A DNA stretch of 64,000 nt from Bog-473 sp963779735 (GTDB taxonomy: Bacteria > Actinomycetota > Acidimicrobiia > Acidimicrobiales > RAAP-2), in the NCBI GenBank assembly GCA_963779735.1, contig CAVZZJ010000004.1, forward strand, positions 124,001-188,000, written 5' to 3'. The notes below the pieces were generated by a model. The model was not told the origin of the DNA. It saw nothing but the letters and a program-made list of their open reading frames with translations, and searched no databases. Every line of letters starts with the position of its first letter. Position 1 is the stretch's first letter. Made by a program: the position numbers and the translations under genes. Below are positions 33,698-41,122 of the stretch, piece by piece.

Positions 33698-34659
33698 ATG
33701 CGCGTGGTCGCCCCGCCGGAGGAGTGGCACCGCGCCGCGGCCGAGGAGGTCGTGCGCAGGTACCTGGCGACCACACCGGTGGTCAAGGCGCCCCAGCTCG
33801 GCCCCAACGTCTCCGTCAAGGTGGAGACCTTCCAACCAACCGGCTCGTTCAAGGTTCGAGGTGGGTTGGCGGCGGTGGCGGCGGCGCTGGCCACCGATCC
33901 CGGTCGGGAGGTGGTCGGCGCCTCGGCCGGCAACCACGGGCTGGGCCTGGCCTTCGCCGCCGCGCAGCTGAAGGCACGGGTCACGGTGATCGTGCCCCGG
34001 TTGGCCTCGGCGGCCAAGGTGTCCGCGCTCCAGCAGTTCGACGTGCGACTGGTCCTCCATGGGGAGGGCTACAGCGAGGCCGAGGCGCACGCGCTCGACC
34101 TGGCGGCTCGGGAAGGCTCCCACTACGTCTCGCCCTACAACGATCCCGACGTCATCTCCGGTCAGGGGACGATCGCTCGGGAACTGCTCGAGCAGGTGCC
34201 GAATCTGGGGACCGTGGTCGTGCCGGTGGGTGGGGGCGGGCTGGTGTCGGGCATCAGTCTCGGGCTGTCGGGAACCGACGTCCGCGTCATCGGGGTGGAG
34301 TCCGAGGCCTCGCCGTCGATGAGCGCCGCCGTGGCCGCCGGGACCATCGTCCCCATCACGGTCGAGCCGACGCTCGCCGACGGTCTGGCCGGCAACCTCG
34401 AGCCGGGGGCGGTGACCGTCGACATCCTCGTGCGGCGTGGGGTGGAGATTCTGACGGTGAGCGAGGCCGACATACGCTCGGCGATGGCGTACGCCGCCCA
34501 CAAGATGGGGCTGGTGCTGGAAGGAGCCGGCGCGGTCGGCGTGGCGGCCGTCCGGGCGGGACGTATCGATCCCCAGGAGGACGGCCGTGAGACCGTCGTC
34601 CTGCTCTCCGGGCGCAACATCGCCCCGCGCTCTTGGACGAGGTGCTCCGTTCCTCATAG
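33698..34659 (+). CDS. Threonine dehydratase-like PLP enzyme (single-base frameshift near the 3' end)
   Basis: The fold-type II PLP enzyme has the cofactor Lys in FQPTGSFKVRGGLAAV, SAGNHGLGLAFAA, the phosphate-binding VPVGGGGLVSGI and VLLSGRNIAP. It would deaminate threonine/serine or a related amino acid. The literal frame continues to 34783, across the opposite-strand neighbour. Adding one C to the run at 34623-34626 gives APALLDEVLRSS and a stop at 34659, 4 bp before that neighbour's stop, and a 320-residue protein of normal size. ATG 33698 is chosen. Confidence 0.83.
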
Positions 34660-34662
34660 GAG

Positions 34663-35766
34663 CTACCAGTCGGCCCACCCGGAGGGCGTGACCGAGCCGG
34701 TCATGGTGCGGGGATCGACCGGGGCGCCTATCTCCGAGGCCCGGTACACCGCGAAGCACAGCTGGAGGACCTTGGCGGCGTAGGCCGGCGACATGTCCGC
34801 CGGCGTCCCGTTGAGGAGCGAATCGACGAAGTGCGTCGCGGAACGGACGAAGCCTGCCCCCCAGTCGGCCTCGACATCTCGGAACTCCGTGGTTTTCCGG
34901 CCGCGCTCGTTGCCGGTGAACAACATGACCGGAGGGAGGTCGAGCATCTCGCCGGTGGCGCGGGTGACCCAGATCTGCCCCTCGTCGCCCGTGATCTCGA
35001 AGAACTCGTCGGCCCCGTAGTAGCTCGAACGCAGGTAGAGGCCCGGTGCGTACTGGACCTCCATCGTCCCGAGCACCATCGGGTCCTCGTACTCGAAGAT
35101 GGCGGCACACGGCTCCATGAACAGGTCGCGCCGCCGCACCACCGCCTGCACGGAGGTGATGTCGAGGTCGAGCAGCCACAGCGCCAGGGCGTACTTGTGC
35201 ACCATGTCGTCGAACAGGTGGCCGCCCGGGCTGCGCGCGTCGAGTCGCCAGCTGTATCCCTGGGGACGGAGGTTGGCCTGGAAGGCCGAGTCGGTCTGCC
35301 CGACAAGGGTGCGGATGCGGAGACCGGTCGGCCTCCCGATGGCGCCGTCGGCCACCAGCTTCCTGGCCAGCTCGATCGGTGGGTAGTGGATGAAGCACTC
35401 GCTGATGCGGAGCGTCCGACCGGCTCGTTCCGCCGCCGCGCCCATTGCCAGCGCGTCCTCAATGGTGGTGGCCGCGGGCTTCTGCACCGAGACGTGCTTG
35501 CCGGCCTCCAAGGCCGCGACGACGTGGTCATGATGGAGATAGGTGGGGGTGATGACCTCGATCGCGTCGAGCGACGAGTCGTTCAGCATGGCGTCGAGGT
35601 CGGTGTAGAAGGAGGGTGCCCCCCACTCCTCCGCGGCGCGCCGACCGATCTCCGCATCCGAATCGCACACGGCGGCGACCTCACAGCGGGGATCGAGCAG
35701 ATACCCCTTGACGTGTGTCGCGGCGATGTTTCCCGCACCGAGAACGCCCAATCGGACCTTGTCCAC
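34663..35766 (-). CDS. Gfo/Idh/MocA-family oxidoreductase
   Basis: The 367-residue NAD(P)-dependent enzyme has LGVLGAGNIAATHVKGY near the start, VITPTYLHHDHVVAAL and the E/Q-K-P motif seen as VSVQKPAATTIEDA (Gln where Glu is usual, Lys kept). The catalytic region follows as SPGGHLFDDMVHKYALALWLL (Asp and His). Such enzymes oxidise or reduce sugars, inositols or related rings. GTG 35766 lies after GAGGGG; the frame upstream is antisense-like. It is convergent with the threonine dehydratase-like gene and divergent from the questin-oxidase-like gene. Confidence 0.9.
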   Translation of the reverse strand: MDKVRLGVLGAGNIAATHVKGYLLDPRCEVAAVCDSDAEIGRRAAEEWGAPSFYTDLDAMLNDSSLDAIEVITPTYLHHDHVVAALEAGKHVSVQKPAATTIEDALAMGAAAERAGRTLRISECFIHYPPIELARKLVADGAIGRPTGLRIRTLVGQTDSAFQANLRPQGYSWRLDARSPGGHLFDDMVHKYALALWLLDLDITSVQAVVRRRDLFMEPCAAIFEYEDPMVLGTMEVQYAPGLYLRSSYYGADEFFEITGDEGQIWVTRATGEMLDLPPVMLFTGNERGRKTTEFRDVEADWGAGFVRSATHFVDSLLNGTPADMSPAYAAKVLQLCFAVYRASEIGAPVDPRTMTGSVTPSGWADW

Positions 35767-35891
35767 TGCCCCTCGCTCCCCGTCGTCACCCCAGAGCGGG
35801 TCGGGAAGGGCGCTGCCCTCCGTAGACGACGGCGAGATCGTAGCGGCCGTGGCAATGGGCGCAGCGACCTCGCCGCCGACATACTGGGTCG

Positions 35892-36935
35892 ATGGAGACC
35901 AACCCGCTTGACCGCGCGCTGGGCGAGCTCGCCGCCACGGCCCCCGAGTATGGAAGATTCGGCCTGTCGAACCACGGGCCGATGGTGGCGGAGGTACTGG
36001 GGCATCTCGGACGCGCCGATGCCATTCCCGCCTGGGTCGCGGCGTACCGGGAGCGGCTCGACGCCGCGCCACCGGCCGCCGAGAAGCCGCTGGCCGAGGC
36101 GGACTGGCCCGCTGCGCTGGGGGCCGCCGATCGCTTCCCCGAATGGTTGGCCCTCTTCGAGACCGAGATGGCCGATCGCCCCGTCTCCGCTGTGGTCGGG
36201 GAGTGGGTGCCGCGCCTCGTCCCCGGCACGGTGGCCGCAGCGACGCACGGCCTGATCAGGACCGCCCACGGTCTGCGCGCCCTGGGCGAGGCCGACACGA
36301 CACCCCGACGCGTGGAGGTGGCCACGGGGCTGGCCTACTGGGCCTCTCGCTATCAGGAGCTGCCCGGCCCGCCGCTGCTGATCGGGCACCAGAACGTGCC
36401 CCAGGCGTTGGCCGATCTGCCCTACCTGCCCGAAGAGACGCCGCGGGAGTTCCTCATCAGCGCCCTGGTGGCGCACGTGGCGGACATCGCCGACGAGTTC
36501 GAGCAGGCCGTGGCGTCGTTGGGGCCCGGTGGAGATGCCGTCGCCCTGCTCGATGCCATGGCGGTCGAAGGGGCACGGGCATACCTGCGGAACGCCGAGA
36601 GCGACAACACCATCGCGCTCATCCACACCGTCACAGCGCCCTTGGCTCTCGAGCTCGTGCTCCCCTGGCTGGCCCAGGAGGACCACGACGCCGCCCTGGC
36701 GTACACCTGGCAGGCCGTGGCGTCCATCCACGTCGCCTACGACATCGACCGGCATGTTCCCGACGCAGACGTGGGCGCAGCCCCAGGGGCCGATGCGCTC
36801 GTGGCGAGTGCCCTCGAGTCGGGGGACGCACACGCACTGAAGCTCACCGAGGCGGCGCTACGCTGCCATGCCCGCACCCACGAGGCCGTCCTCTTGCAGG
36901 CGGCCGCCGCTGCGTCGCTGCGCCGGTCGGTCTGA
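35892..36935 (+). CDS. Questin oxidase-like protein (DUF4243)
   Basis: The 347-residue protein resembles the questin oxidase family: FGLSNHGPMVAEVLGHLG near residue 22, WVPRLVPGTVAAATHGLIRTAHGLRAL near residue 115, and later histidines in LVAHVADIADEF, ALIHTVTAPLALELVLPWL and RCHARTHEAVLL. Family members in fungi open anthraquinone rings by Baeyer-Villiger-type oxidation; many bacterial copies have no known substrate. No cofactor motif is recognisable. The repeated His-rich helices may bind metal (inference). Confidence 0.75.
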   Translation: METNPLDRALGELAATAPEYGRFGLSNHGPMVAEVLGHLGRADAIPAWVAAYRERLDAAPPAAEKPLAEADWPAALGAADRFPEWLALFETEMADRPVSAVVGEWVPRLVPGTVAAATHGLIRTAHGLRALGEADTTPRRVEVATGLAYWASRYQELPGPPLLIGHQNVPQALADLPYLPEETPREFLISALVAHVADIADEFEQAVASLGPGGDAVALLDAMAVEGARAYLRNAESDNTIALIHTVTAPLALELVLPWLAQEDHDAALAYTWQAVASIHVAYDIDRHVPDADVGAAPGADALVASALESGDAHALKLTEAALRCHARTHEAVLLQAAAAASLRRSV

Positions 36936-36983
36936 GCCCGGGGCGCCCATCTTCTCGGGAACCCAGTGGCTACCATCGGCCCG

Positions 36984-38012
36984 ATGGACTATCGCACGCT
37001 TGGCCGCACCGGTGTAAAGGTAAGCCCGCTCTGTCTGGGTGCCATGATGTTCGGCGCCTGGGGAACGTCCGATCACGACGAGGCCATCCGCATCATCCAC
37101 CGCGCCCTCGATGCGGGGATCAACATCATCGACACCGCCGACGTCTACTCGTTCGGCGAATCCGAGGAGATCGTCGGCAAGGCACTGGCGCAGAGGGATC
37201 GCCAGAAGGTCGTTCTGGCCACCAAGGTCCATGGCGTCATGGGGAAGGACCCCAACGCGCAGGGAAACTCGCGGCGCTGGATCATGGCCAGCTGCGAGAA
37301 CAGCCTGCGCCGGTTGGGAACCGACTACATCGACCTCTATCAGATTCACCGACCGTCACCGGACACCGACATCGATGAGACCCTGGGCGCGCTGACCGAC
37401 CTGGTGCGGATCGGCAAGATCCGCTACTTCGGCAGCTCGACCTTTCCCGCTCATGAGATCGTCGAGGCGCAGTGGGTGGCGCAGCATCGCGCCCGCGAGC
37501 GGTTCGTCACCGAGCAACCGCCCTACTCGTTACTGGTGCGCGGGATCGAGAAGGACGTGCTGCCGATGTGCCAGAAGTACGACATGGGGGTGCTGCCATG
37601 GAGCCCCCTCGCCGGTGGGTGGCTCTCGGGCGCATTCGGCGCCGGCCGGGAGAACACCAGCCGGCGGTCGGCCATGGTGCCCGGGCACTACGACATGGCG
37701 CTGCCCGGAAATCAGCAGAAGCTCCAGGCGGTCACGGCGTTGAACGAGCTGGCCCAGGCGGCCGGGTTGTCGCTCATCCAACTGGCCCTGGGTTTCGTGC
37801 TGGAGCATCCGGCGGTCAGCGCGCCGATCATCGGTCCGCGCACCATGGAGCACCTCGAGTCGCAGCTTCCGGCGCTCGAGCTCCGTCTCGGCAGCGACGT
37901 GCTCGACCGGATCGACGAGATCGTGCCCCCCGGGGTCGACCTGAACGCCGCCGACGTCGGATGGGTTCCCGCCGCCATCGCCCAGCCGTCGTTGCGCCGC
38001 CGCCCTCGCTGA
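36984..38012 (+). CDS. Aldo/keto reductase
   Basis: The 342-residue TIM-barrel NADPH oxidoreductase opens with YRTLGRTGVKVSPLCLGAMMFG. The catalytic set lies in NIIDTADVYSFGESEEIVGKAL (Asp, Tyr), VVLATKVHG (Lys) and DLYQIHRPS (His). The coenzyme region is SAPIIGPRTMEHLESQL. ATG 36984 is preferred over GTG 36966. Substrate unknown; this group reduces aldehydes and methylglyoxal-like compounds. Confidence 0.92.
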   Translation: MDYRTLGRTGVKVSPLCLGAMMFGAWGTSDHDEAIRIIHRALDAGINIIDTADVYSFGESEEIVGKALAQRDRQKVVLATKVHGVMGKDPNAQGNSRRWIMASCENSLRRLGTDYIDLYQIHRPSPDTDIDETLGALTDLVRIGKIRYFGSSTFPAHEIVEAQWVAQHRARERFVTEQPPYSLLVRGIEKDVLPMCQKYDMGVLPWSPLAGGWLSGAFGAGRENTSRRSAMVPGHYDMALPGNQQKLQAVTALNELAQAAGLSLIQLALGFVLEHPAVSAPIIGPRTMEHLESQLPALELRLGSDVLDRIDEIVPPGVDLNAADVGWVPAAIAQPSLRRRPR

Positions 38013-38106
38013 GCCGGCGGGTCAGACGGCCCGGCCGTCCTGACTCGCGGCCGGTGTACCCTACGAAGAGCTGATCACCGACCATCGACGAGAGGGAGTG
38101 GGGGGT

Positions 38107-38667
38107 ATGGCGACGAAGCGGGTCACCAAGCGGGGCATCTCGTTGTTTCGGGCCAAGGACGCGGTGAACCTCGAGGACACCGATTTCATGTCGGCGCCCG
38201 AGATGTCGCCCGATACCGCGGCGGCCATGATCGCGTGCTTCGGGGCCGGCATGGGGAAGGGGGCCCAGACCAAGGTGGTGCTGCGCCAGAGCGAGGCCGA
38301 AGGTGGGTTCAGCCTCGTGACCATATGGCTGAAGCCGGGCTTCCCGCTGCCGCGCCACACCCACGACGCCGACTGCCTCTACTACGTGCTCAGCGGCACG
38401 GCGGTCATGGGGCGCCAGACCTTGCGGGCCGGCGACGGCTTCTTCGTCCCCAAGGACGCCCCCTACCAGTACAGCGGGGGCCCCGACGGCGCCGAGGTCC
38501 TCGAGATACGCCGCGGCGTGGAGAGCTTCGACATGAAGATCACCGACGTGACCCCGGAGAGCGTGAGCGCCATGATTGAGCTGACCGAGGCCCGACGCGA
38601 CCTGTGGGAGGACATGGACGTGAGCCCGACCATGGCGGCCAACACGGCTCCGCAAGGCTCGCGGTAG
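38107..38667 (+). CDS. Cupin-domain protein
   Basis: The 186-residue protein has one cupin: FSLVTIWLKPGFPLPRHTHDADCLYYVLSGTAVMG (motif 1 with the metal-binding His-x-His and Glu/Asp-like position) and GDGFFVPKDAPYQYSGGPDGAEVLEIRRG (motif 2, His replaced by Tyr). The missing second-motif His makes the metal site incomplete. It could be a small-molecule binding or isomerase-type protein; no function can be assigned. ATG 38107 follows GAGGGAG. Confidence 0.8.
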   Translation: MATKRVTKRGISLFRAKDAVNLEDTDFMSAPEMSPDTAAAMIACFGAGMGKGAQTKVVLRQSEAEGGFSLVTIWLKPGFPLPRHTHDADCLYYVLSGTAVMGRQTLRAGDGFFVPKDAPYQYSGGPDGAEVLEIRRGVESFDMKITDVTPESVSAMIELTEARRDLWEDMDVSPTMAANTAPQGSR

Positions 38668-38682
38668 AAGGGTCCGAGCGCA

Positions 38683-39252
38683 TCACCGATCCGTGACGGG
38701 GGCCACGAGCTCGGCGTCGTTGTTGCGCACGTTGCCCACCCGCTGACTCACGGCGTGGTGTGTGACGGTGCCGCCCGGCGGGGCGCGCAGGAGCGACCGT
38801 AGTTCGCCGACGTCGTGGGTATCGGGGTCGAGCCACACGTCGAACGTGTCGGGATTCAGGATCACCGGCATGCGGTCGTGGATCCCCTCCATGTCCGGTC
38901 CGGCCGTGGTGGTGATGATGCTGCAGGAGCGGATAGGTGTCGCGTCGGCGGTCCATTCCTGTCCCGCCACCACTCGGCGAGACCGGCCAGCGCCAGCGGC
39001 GCACCGTCGGCACGGGCGAAGTAATGGGGCTGCTTGCGACCGCCACCCAGCGCGTGCCACTCGTAGAAGCCGTCGGCCGGGACGATGATGCGGCGCGCCT
39101 CGAAGGCGGAGCGGAAGGACGGTTTGCTGGCCACGGTCTCGGCTCGGGCAACTGGGCGCCCGTTCGGGTTCGACCCCGTCGTCAAGGGTGGCCTGGAAGT
39201 AGCGGGCCAGGCGGGCCGGTGGACGAGGTTCGCTCGTGAGCGGTGCGGGGAT
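38683..39252 (-). pseudogene. Decayed SRAP-domain gene (YedK/HMCES)
   Basis: SRAP proteins cap abasic sites in single-stranded DNA through Cys2 of the invariant start MCGRF. Here the homologous segment before TSEPRPPARLARYFQATL reads IPAPL (start at 39252-39250, ATC in place of ATG), so both the start codon and the active Cys are gone. About 45-50 expected residues between the ATLDD and ARAETVASKP blocks are missing. Two frame changes separate the three recognisable pieces: LARYFQATL, RRIIVPADGFYEWH, and SIITTTAGPDMEGIHDRMPVIL with a late HHAVS. It lies directly beside the SOS box that now serves the mutagenesis cassette. Confidence 0.85.
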
Positions 39253-39267
39253 CTTCTCTGTAGAGTA

Positions 39268-39281
39268 CGAACATATGTTCG
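39268..39281. promoter_or_regulatory. LexA (SOS) box
   Basis: CGAACATATGTTCG is a perfect 14-bp palindrome matching the Gram-positive/actinobacterial LexA operator CGAAC-N4-GTTCG. It lies between the decayed SRAP gene and the imuA'-imuB-dnaE2 cassette and should repress the cassette until DNA damage. The only ATG near the 5' end of imuA' lies inside the box. Confidence 0.88.
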
Positions 39282-40018
39282 CCTTCAGTCCACGGAAGGG
39301 TCCTTCCCCGCGTCCACGGGAGGTGCCGGTCGGGCTGGCCGACCGGGTCCGGCCGACCACGCCGGTGGCTGGCCGCCTGTTGCCGGTGCCGGTACCCCTG
39401 GCCTCCCTCTTCCCCGATGGGGCGTTGCGGCGAGGGACCACGACCACGGTGGCAGGCCTGCCCGGCCATGGCGCTACCACCCTGGCACTGGCCCTGCTGG
39501 CTGCGGCCTCGCAGGCCGGGAGCTGGTGTGCCGCAGTCGGCCTGTCCGATCCCGGGGTGGTGGCGGCAGCCGAGCTCGGCGTCGACCTGCGTCGGGTGGT
39601 CTTCGTGCCGCATCCGGGTAGTGGGTGGGCCGAGGCGGCGGGAGATCTGCTGCCCGGCGTCGACGTCGTCCTGGTGCGACCGCCCGGTCGGGCCCGTCAG
39701 ACGGCGGCCCGGCACCTGAGCGCGCGGGCACGGGAGCGCCAGGCCGCACTGGTGGTGCTGGTCGAGCACGTCGGCGACTGGCCCGAAGGGGGGGACCTGG
39801 CCCTGTCGGTGGGATCGGTCCAGTGGGAAGGGGTCGGGTGGGGGCACGGGCACCTACAGGGGCGGCGAGCCCAGGTCCGGGTGAGTGGACGGCGGTCGGC
39901 CGGCCGGGCCATGGAGCGCTCGCTCTGGCTTCCCGCCGGCTCGGGGGCGGTGGCGGTGGCACAGGGGGAGCACGGACCGGTGGGGCCCGGTCCCGGTCAC
40001 GGGCCCGAGGCGGCCTGA
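39275..40018 (+). CDS. imuA': ImuA'-like RecA-fold protein of the mutagenesis cassette
   Basis: The protein of about 247 residues has the RecA-like core of ImuA': PLASLFPDGALRRGTTTTVAG, then LPGHGATTLALALLAAASQAG in the Walker A position with Ala in place of the Lys, then DLRRVVFVPHPG and VDVVLVRPPGRARQTAARHL. Loss of the Lys fits a non-ATPase adaptor that recruits ImuB/DnaE2. The start is uncertain: ATG 39275 lies within the LexA box, so a leaderless start or the GTG at 39323 is possible. imuB begins 10 bp downstream. Confidence 0.75.
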   Translation: MFAFSPRKGPSPRPREVPVGLADRVRPTTPVAGRLLPVPVPLASLFPDGALRRGTTTTVAGLPGHGATTLALALLAAASQAGSWCAAVGLSDPGVVAAAELGVDLRRVVFVPHPGSGWAEAAGDLLPGVDVVLVRPPGRARQTAARHLSARARERQAALVVLVEHVGDWPEGGDLALSVGSVQWEGVGWGHGHLQGRRAQVRVSGRRSAGRAMERSLWLPAGSGAVAVAQGEHGPVGPGPGHGPEAA

Positions 40019-40027
40019 GGTGAGGCG

Positions 40028-41122
40028 ATGGAATTGGAACGGTTGGTGGTCGTCTGGTGTCCCGAACTTCAGCAGGAAGGGGCACGCGGAGAGGAAGCAC
40101 GGCGCTTCGTGCAAGTGGTCGCCCGCACCGGAGAGCTGTGTCCCTGGGCTCATCCCATCCGGCTCGGGGTCTGCGCCCTGCCCGCACGCGGGCCAGCCCG
40201 CTTCTTCGGCGGAGAGGAGATGGTTGTGTCCCGCCTGGTCGAGGTCGTGGGGGAGGAGGTCCACGTCGGGGTGGCCGACGGGCTCTTCGCCGCGGTTCTG
40301 GCCGCCCGGGCCCAGCTGATCGTCCCGGCCGGGGAAGTGCGCCAGTTCCTGGCTCCCTGGTCGGTGGCCACCCTGGCCCGGCCCGAGTTGGCCGTCACCC
40401 TGCAGCGGCTCGGTGTCACCACGCTGGGGCAGTTCGCCGCCCTGCCGTCACCGCATGTCTCGGACCGCTTCGGGGCCGACGCCGCCGCAGCCCACCTCGT
40501 GGCCCGGGGCGAGAGCGGTGAGCTGGCCGGCCTCCGTGATCGGTCCATTGAGCGGCGTCTGCGCGTCGCCCGTGGTGAGGATCCCGACCGGGGGTCCGAG
40601 CCGCCGCCCTACCAACCGGGCTTCTTCGGTGGAGCATCGGCCGCGGACAGGCGGGCCGCCCTCTCCTTCGCCCGAGTGCAGGGGCGGTTGGGCATCGAGG
40701 CCGTGCTGTTGGGGCGGATCCAGGGAGGGCGCGACCCGGCGGAACAGGCGGCGATGGTTCCGTGGGGGAGCCCGGAGGCCGGGACCGCCGGAGGGGGCGG
40801 TGCACCCTGGCCCGGACGGTTGCCACCCCCTTCCCCCGCCGAGGTGCTCCGGTCGCCCCGGCGGGTCGAGGTGATCGACGCCGCCGGCACGACCTGCGGA
40901 GTGAGCGGACGGGGGCTGCTCAACGGTGAGCCGGCTCGGCTGTCGGTCGAGGGTGGCCCCTGGCAGCCCATCATGGCGTGGGCCGGCCCGTGGCCGGTGA
41001 CCGAACGCTGGTGGTCGGTGCGCCGACGCCGGGCCCGGGTGCAGGTGGTTACGGCCGACGGCGTGGCCCGGCTGCTCTGCACCGAGCGGGAGCAGTGGTG
41101 GGTCGAGGCTCTCTATGACTGA
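40028..41122 (+). CDS. imuB: ImuB-like Y-family polymerase relative, shortened
   Basis: The 364-residue protein begins like ImuB (LERLVVVWCPELQQEG, without catalytic carboxylates). It keeps the HhH-like TLQRLGVTTLGQFAALPSPHVSDRFG and the C-terminal clamp-binding-like YQPGFFGGASAADRRAALSF, AVLLGRIQGGRDPAEQAAMVPWG and GPWPVTERWW. The segment normally between them, about 150 residues with the little-finger domain, is absent: SIERRLRVARGEDPDRG joins straight to the clamp motif. ImuB bridges DnaE2 to the beta clamp. ATG 40028 follows GAGGTGAGG. Its end overlaps dnaE2 by 8 bp. Confidence 0.83.
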   Translation: MELERLVVVWCPELQQEGARGEEARRFVQVVARTGELCPWAHPIRLGVCALPARGPARFFGGEEMVVSRLVEVVGEEVHVGVADGLFAAVLAARAQLIVPAGEVRQFLAPWSVATLARPELAVTLQRLGVTTLGQFAALPSPHVSDRFGADAAAAHLVARGESGELAGLRDRSIERRLRVARGEDPDRGSEPPPYQPGFFGGASAADRRAALSFARVQGRLGIEAVLLGRIQGGRDPAEQAAMVPWGSPEAGTAGGGGAPWPGRLPPPSPAEVLRSPRRVEVIDAAGTTCGVSGRGLLNGEPARLSVEGGPWQPIMAWAGPWPVTERWWSVRRRRARVQVVTADGVARLLCTEREQWWVEALYD

